Source of the DNA: a bacterium UBA4637
GTDB lineage: Bacteria > Bacteroidota > Bacteroidia > Bacteroidales > Bacteroidaceae
Direction of reading: 5' to 3'
Assembly (NCBI GenBank): GCA_002405875.1
Contig: DHMR01000095.1
Location: forward strand, 29,573 to 36,798
DNA: 7,226 bases
Shown: positions 4,452 to 7,226 of the stretch, one piece after another
Layout: each line of letters begins with the position of its first letter
Numbering within the stretch: position 1 is the stretch's first letter
The notes under the pieces: generated by a model
Told to the model about the DNA's origin: nothing
The model's input: the letters and a program-made list of their open reading frames with translations, nothing else
The model's database searches: none
Made by a program: the position numbers and the translations under genes

Positions 4452-7226
4452 TTAGAAATTCAAGCTAAGACCAACTACTACGGAGAATGGACGTGGATAG
4501 AGGTTGTTGTCGTTACCATCGAATACCTCTGGGTCCAATCCGTCGTACTTGGTGATTGTAAACACGTTAGATGCAGTGGCGTATGCACGTCCAGAAAGTC
4601 CATGCCATCCGCTTGACTTAAACAAGTTGTTGAAGCTGTAACCTAATGTAATGTTGTCGCACTTCAAGAATGAAGCGTTCTTGACATAGTAGTCGGACAA
4701 CTTTGATGTAATCTCGTATGTTTGCCAATTTCTATCTACTGCACTCTTTAATCTGTTAGAGAGGTATTTCAAGGAGTTGGAGAACAACTCGCCAGTATTC
4801 ATGTTGCTCATGCCTTGTTCAACATTGTTGTAAACATAGTTGCCGATACTTGCGCGCAATGAGAAACCTAAGTCCCAGTTCTTGTACTCTAAGCGAGAAG
4901 AGAATCCCATGGTTACAGGGGCTGCAGGACTCTTATAGAGATACTTGTCTTTTTCTGTTATCTTTCCGTCACCATCACGGTCAACAACGCAGTTCTCGAT
5001 AGGATTACCCTTTTCGTCGTAAACCTGTTGGTAAACGTAATAGGAATTCATGGCATATCCCACTTGGTTTGCTTGCAAGTATGCACCAGAACCATTTCCT
5101 ACCTTGATTTTGGTATTGGCTACAGGTGCGCCATTTTCAGAAACACCATTCAAGTCTGTAATCTTGTTCTTGTTGTAGGTGAAGTTGTATGTCATAGTCC
5201 AATACCAGTCTTTGGTCTGGATAGCTCTCCAAGTGATTGATGTTTCTACACCAGAGTTCTGTAATGAGCCGATGTTCTGCCATGCTTGGTTCTTGTAACC
5301 TGCCATGGAAGCCAATGGAGCATAGTTGAGCAAGTCGGTAGTCTTACGGAAATACCAATCCACGCTACCTGTCAATTTCTGGTCGAAGATGCCCCAGTCC
5401 AAACCGACATTGTATGTAGTGGTTGTCTCCCACTTCAAGTCTGGGCGATAGTTGTTAGGTCTGTATAGTTGACCTTCGCCAAGGATAGGGTAGAAACCAT
5501 TGGTGCCTGTACTGATAGAGTAGGTCGGAATCCACTCATAGTCGCCGATATCACCAGCTTGCTGACCAGTCAAGCCATAACCCAAACGGAGTTTCAAGTC
5601 TGACAACCAAGTTATCTTCTTCCACTCGTTCTCCTCGTTGATCTTCCATGCAAAAGCAAATGATGGGAACCAAGCCCAATGCTTCTTGAAACGAGAAGTA
5701 CCATCGTCACGGACGGTTGCTGTCAAGAAATAACGATCCATCAAAGTGTAGTTGGCACGTCCAAAGAATGATACGAGATAACTTTCGCTCTTCTCGCTGT
5801 ATGGTGTATGTGGACGTTCTGTGCCTGCAAGGGTTGCATCATCGTTGGTAGATGGATAGTATCCTACATAGTCATTTTTCTTGCTACGCCAGAAGTGCTG
5901 CCACTCGTAACCTGCCATGATGTCGAAATGATGGTCTTTGTCGAAGTCCTTGTAATATTGGGCGTATGCACTCAATGTGAGGTTACGCTTTAAAATCTCT
6001 TCGCCACCATAGCTTCCATAATATAAAGCTTTGGTACAACTTGGTGCGAAAGCTTGTGATTGGCGACCCTTCGAAATGTCAGCGCCCAATGTCGCATGTA
6101 ATCTCAAATCTTCAAAACCATGCACTTTGTAATCGATGTCTGCACTACCGATGAATGAGCGGCTATGAGCAGTTGTGTTTGCCTGGTCTAACAAAGAGAT
6201 AGGATTAGGCATCTCTGTTGTACTATTATAAGTGTAAGGCCATGTTGAGTCGCCATACGAAGCACCTGTAGTCCATTGGAAATAACCTCCATAATTTTGA
6301 AGAGTTTGTCCCAACTTGTCGCCCAACTGTGCCTTGTGGTAAGGAGAAGTGAAACTATATGGATCCTGTGTTGGGTCCATTCTTACAGCTGATGAAACAA
6401 CTGAACCATCTGTATATACGCTCTTGGCGTACATACCTTTGGCGTTCAAATTGAATGTCAAATGATCTTTGAAGAAAGAAGGATTCAAGTTGATGGATGC
6501 AGTGGCACGCTGGAAGTCAGAATTCTTGATAATACCTTCTTGGTCAGTGTAACCTACGGATACACGATATGGAAGATTCTTGGCTGCGCCAGACACGGTT
6601 ACGTTATGGTCGTGGCTGATGGCTGTGCGATAAATCAAGTCTTGCCAGTTGGTGTTCGCTGTTCCAAGAGCACTATATGCTTCGCTGTCAGTACCGTAGA
6701 GCTTTTCAATCAATGCACGGTATTCGTTGCCGTCCAAAACATCAACCGTATTTTTCTTTTCACTGATGGTTACACTACCAGAGTATGAAACTGTTGGCTT
6801 CTGACCCTTATGGCCTTTCTTGGTTGTGATGATGATGACACCATTGGAACCACGGGAACCATAAATGGCTGTCGCTGAAGCATCCTTCAAAATACTGAAA
6901 GACTCAATATCTTGTGGGTTGACTACAGAAAGAAGGTTGGAAAGACCTTTTACTCCGTCATTGTCCATGGCCAAACCATCGATGACAATCAATGGGTCGT
7001 TGGAAGCGTTCAAAGAAGAACCACCACGGATACGAATGGCAGCTCCACCACCAGGTGTACCGTCGTTGCTTGTGATGTTTACACCGGCAACTTTACCAGC
7101 GAGCATATCTTGGGCATTGACTACCACACCCTTATTTTTGGAGTCTGGCTTGATGGCAGTTACGGAACCGGTCAAGTCTGATTTCTTCACTGCGCCATAT
7201 CCAATGACAACGACCTCGTTCAAAGC
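4452..7226 (-). CDS. susC: SusC/RagA-family TonB-dependent transporter, 5' end missing
   Basis: Outer-membrane importer that takes oligosaccharides from SusD into the periplasm, powered by TonB-ExbBD. 924 residues are visible. The frame is open to the window edge, so the signal peptide, the carboxypeptidase-regulatory-like extension and the true start lie outside; compared with about 1000 residues for SusC, roughly 80-100 are missing. Numbering from the first visible codon, ALNEVVVIGYGAVKKSDLTG (1-20) is the conserved TonB-box/plug junction. The plug (about 15-138) has IRIRGGSSLNASNDPLIVID (64-83) and the SusC signature ILKDASATAIYGSRGSNG (112-129) followed by VIIITTKKG. The rest is a large beta barrel, with an EF-hand-like loop DRDGDGKITEKD (749-760) near the C-terminal end, NASFLKCDNITLGYSF (about 850-865), and a final strand ending LSLNF with the terminal Phe needed for outer-membrane insertion. 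No frameshift or internal stop is seen. Starch specificity is inferred from context. Confidence 0.95.
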   Translation of the reverse strand, partial: ALNEVVVIGYGAVKKSDLTGSVTAIKPDSKNKGVVVNAQDMLAGKVAGVNITSNDGTPGGGAAIRIRGGSSLNASNDPLIVIDGLAMDNDGVKGLSNLLSVVNPQDIESFSILKDASATAIYGSRGSNGVIIITTKKGHKGQKPTVSYSGSVTISEKKNTVDVLDGNEYRALIEKLYGTDSEAYSALGTANTNWQDLIYRTAISHDHNVTVSGAAKNLPYRVSVGYTDQEGIIKNSDFQRATASINLNPSFFKDHLTFNLNAKGMYAKSVYTDGSVVSSAVRMDPTQDPYSFTSPYHKAQLGDKLGQTLQNYGGYFQWTTGASYGDSTWPYTYNSTTEMPNPISLLDQANTTAHSRSFIGSADIDYKVHGFEDLRLHATLGADISKGRQSQAFAPSCTKALYYGSYGGEEILKRNLTLSAYAQYYKDFDKDHHFDIMAGYEWQHFWRSKKNDYVGYYPSTNDDATLAGTERPHTPYSEKSESYLVSFFGRANYTLMDRYFLTATVRDDGTSRFKKHWAWFPSFAFAWKINEENEWKKITWLSDLKLRLGYGLTGQQAGDIGDYEWIPTYSISTGTNGFYPILGEGQLYRPNNYRPDLKWETTTTYNVGLDWGIFDQKLTGSVDWYFRKTTDLLNYAPLASMAGYKNQAWQNIGSLQNSGVETSITWRAIQTKDWYWTMTYNFTYNKNKITDLNGVSENGAPVANTKIKVGNGSGAYLQANQVGYAMNSYYVYQQVYDEKGNPIENCVVDRDGDGKITEKDKYLYKSPAAPVTMGFSSRLEYKNWDLGFSLRASIGNYVYNNVEQGMSNMNTGELFSNSLKYLSNRLKSAVDRNWQTYEITSKLSDYYVKNASFLKCDNITLGYSFNNLFKSSGWHGLSGRAYATASNVFTITKYDGLDPEVFDGNDNNLYPRPFSVVVGLSLNF

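Noticed and set aside
4962..4985. EF-hand-like loop DRDGDGKITEKD in SusC as a novel calcium site
   Set aside because: A similar D-x-D/N-G-D-G stretch near the C-terminal part of the barrel is common in SusC/RagA proteins, so it is a family feature.
6462..6788. Plus-strand open frames inside susC (for example here and at 6912-7181)
   Set aside because: They are in antisense codon register with susC, which has strong domain evidence throughout. No independent signal supports them.
7221..7223. TTG as the start codon of susC
   Set aside because: It reads as Leu inside the conserved ALNEVVVIGYG segment, the frame continues to the window edge, and a start here would leave a SusC protein without a signal peptide. 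The gene is truncated by the window.
1..7226. CRISPR arrays, tRNA or rRNA genes, insertion sequences, phase-variation invertase sites
   Set aside because: No repeat arrays, cloverleaf-like segments, transposase motifs or long inverted repeats flanking a promoter are visible. The susC promoter region, where invertible elements sometimes lie, is outside the window.

Overview
The window holds the membrane part of a Sus-type (starch utilization system) polysaccharide utilization locus from a Bacteroidota. All genes are on the minus strand, so transcription runs from high to low coordinates. The evidence is a SusC/RagA-type TonB-dependent transporter next to a SusD-type lipoprotein, followed by two multi-domain surface lipoproteins whose architecture and lengths (387 and 491 residues) fit SusE and SusF. 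The order susC-susD-susE-susF is that of the classical starch locus. The Cys-Ser-Asp-Asp start of mature SusE and SusF is a Bacteroidota surface-export signature. The order Bacteroidales is a safe call. Prevotella/Segatella or a close relative is my best guess from the style of the proteins, but I cannot prove it without a search.

Layout in transcription order: susC (7226-4452) is cut by the window edge and lacks its start, signal peptide and N-terminal extension. susD (4433-2823), susE (2795-1632) and susF (1607-132) are complete. The three gaps are 18, 27 and 24 bp, with no terminator or convincing promoter in them, so the four genes look like one operon. A near-perfect Rho-independent terminator (103-61) follows susF. 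Beyond it, positions 1-60 contain no gene but hold two inverted repeats: an exact FNR-type half-site pair (2-15) and a 14-bp perfect palindrome (28-41) matching the LacI/GalR-family (CRE-like) operator consensus. They probably belong to the control region of the next gene to the left, which lies outside the window.

How the genes work together: SusD caps the SusC barrel and hands captured alpha-glucan oligosaccharides to it. SusC imports them into the periplasm using TonB energy. SusE (two predicted glycan-binding modules) and SusF (three) hold starch at the cell surface. No glycoside hydrolase, regulator or inner-membrane transporter lies inside the window. Starch or a related alpha-glucan is inferred from the SusE/SusF pairing, not shown directly.

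I found no mobile element, CRISPR array, tRNA or rRNA, and no sign of a new type of system. The most interesting signals are the two stacked operator-like palindromes beyond the terminator, which suggest that the next gene is controlled separately from the binding and import genes.
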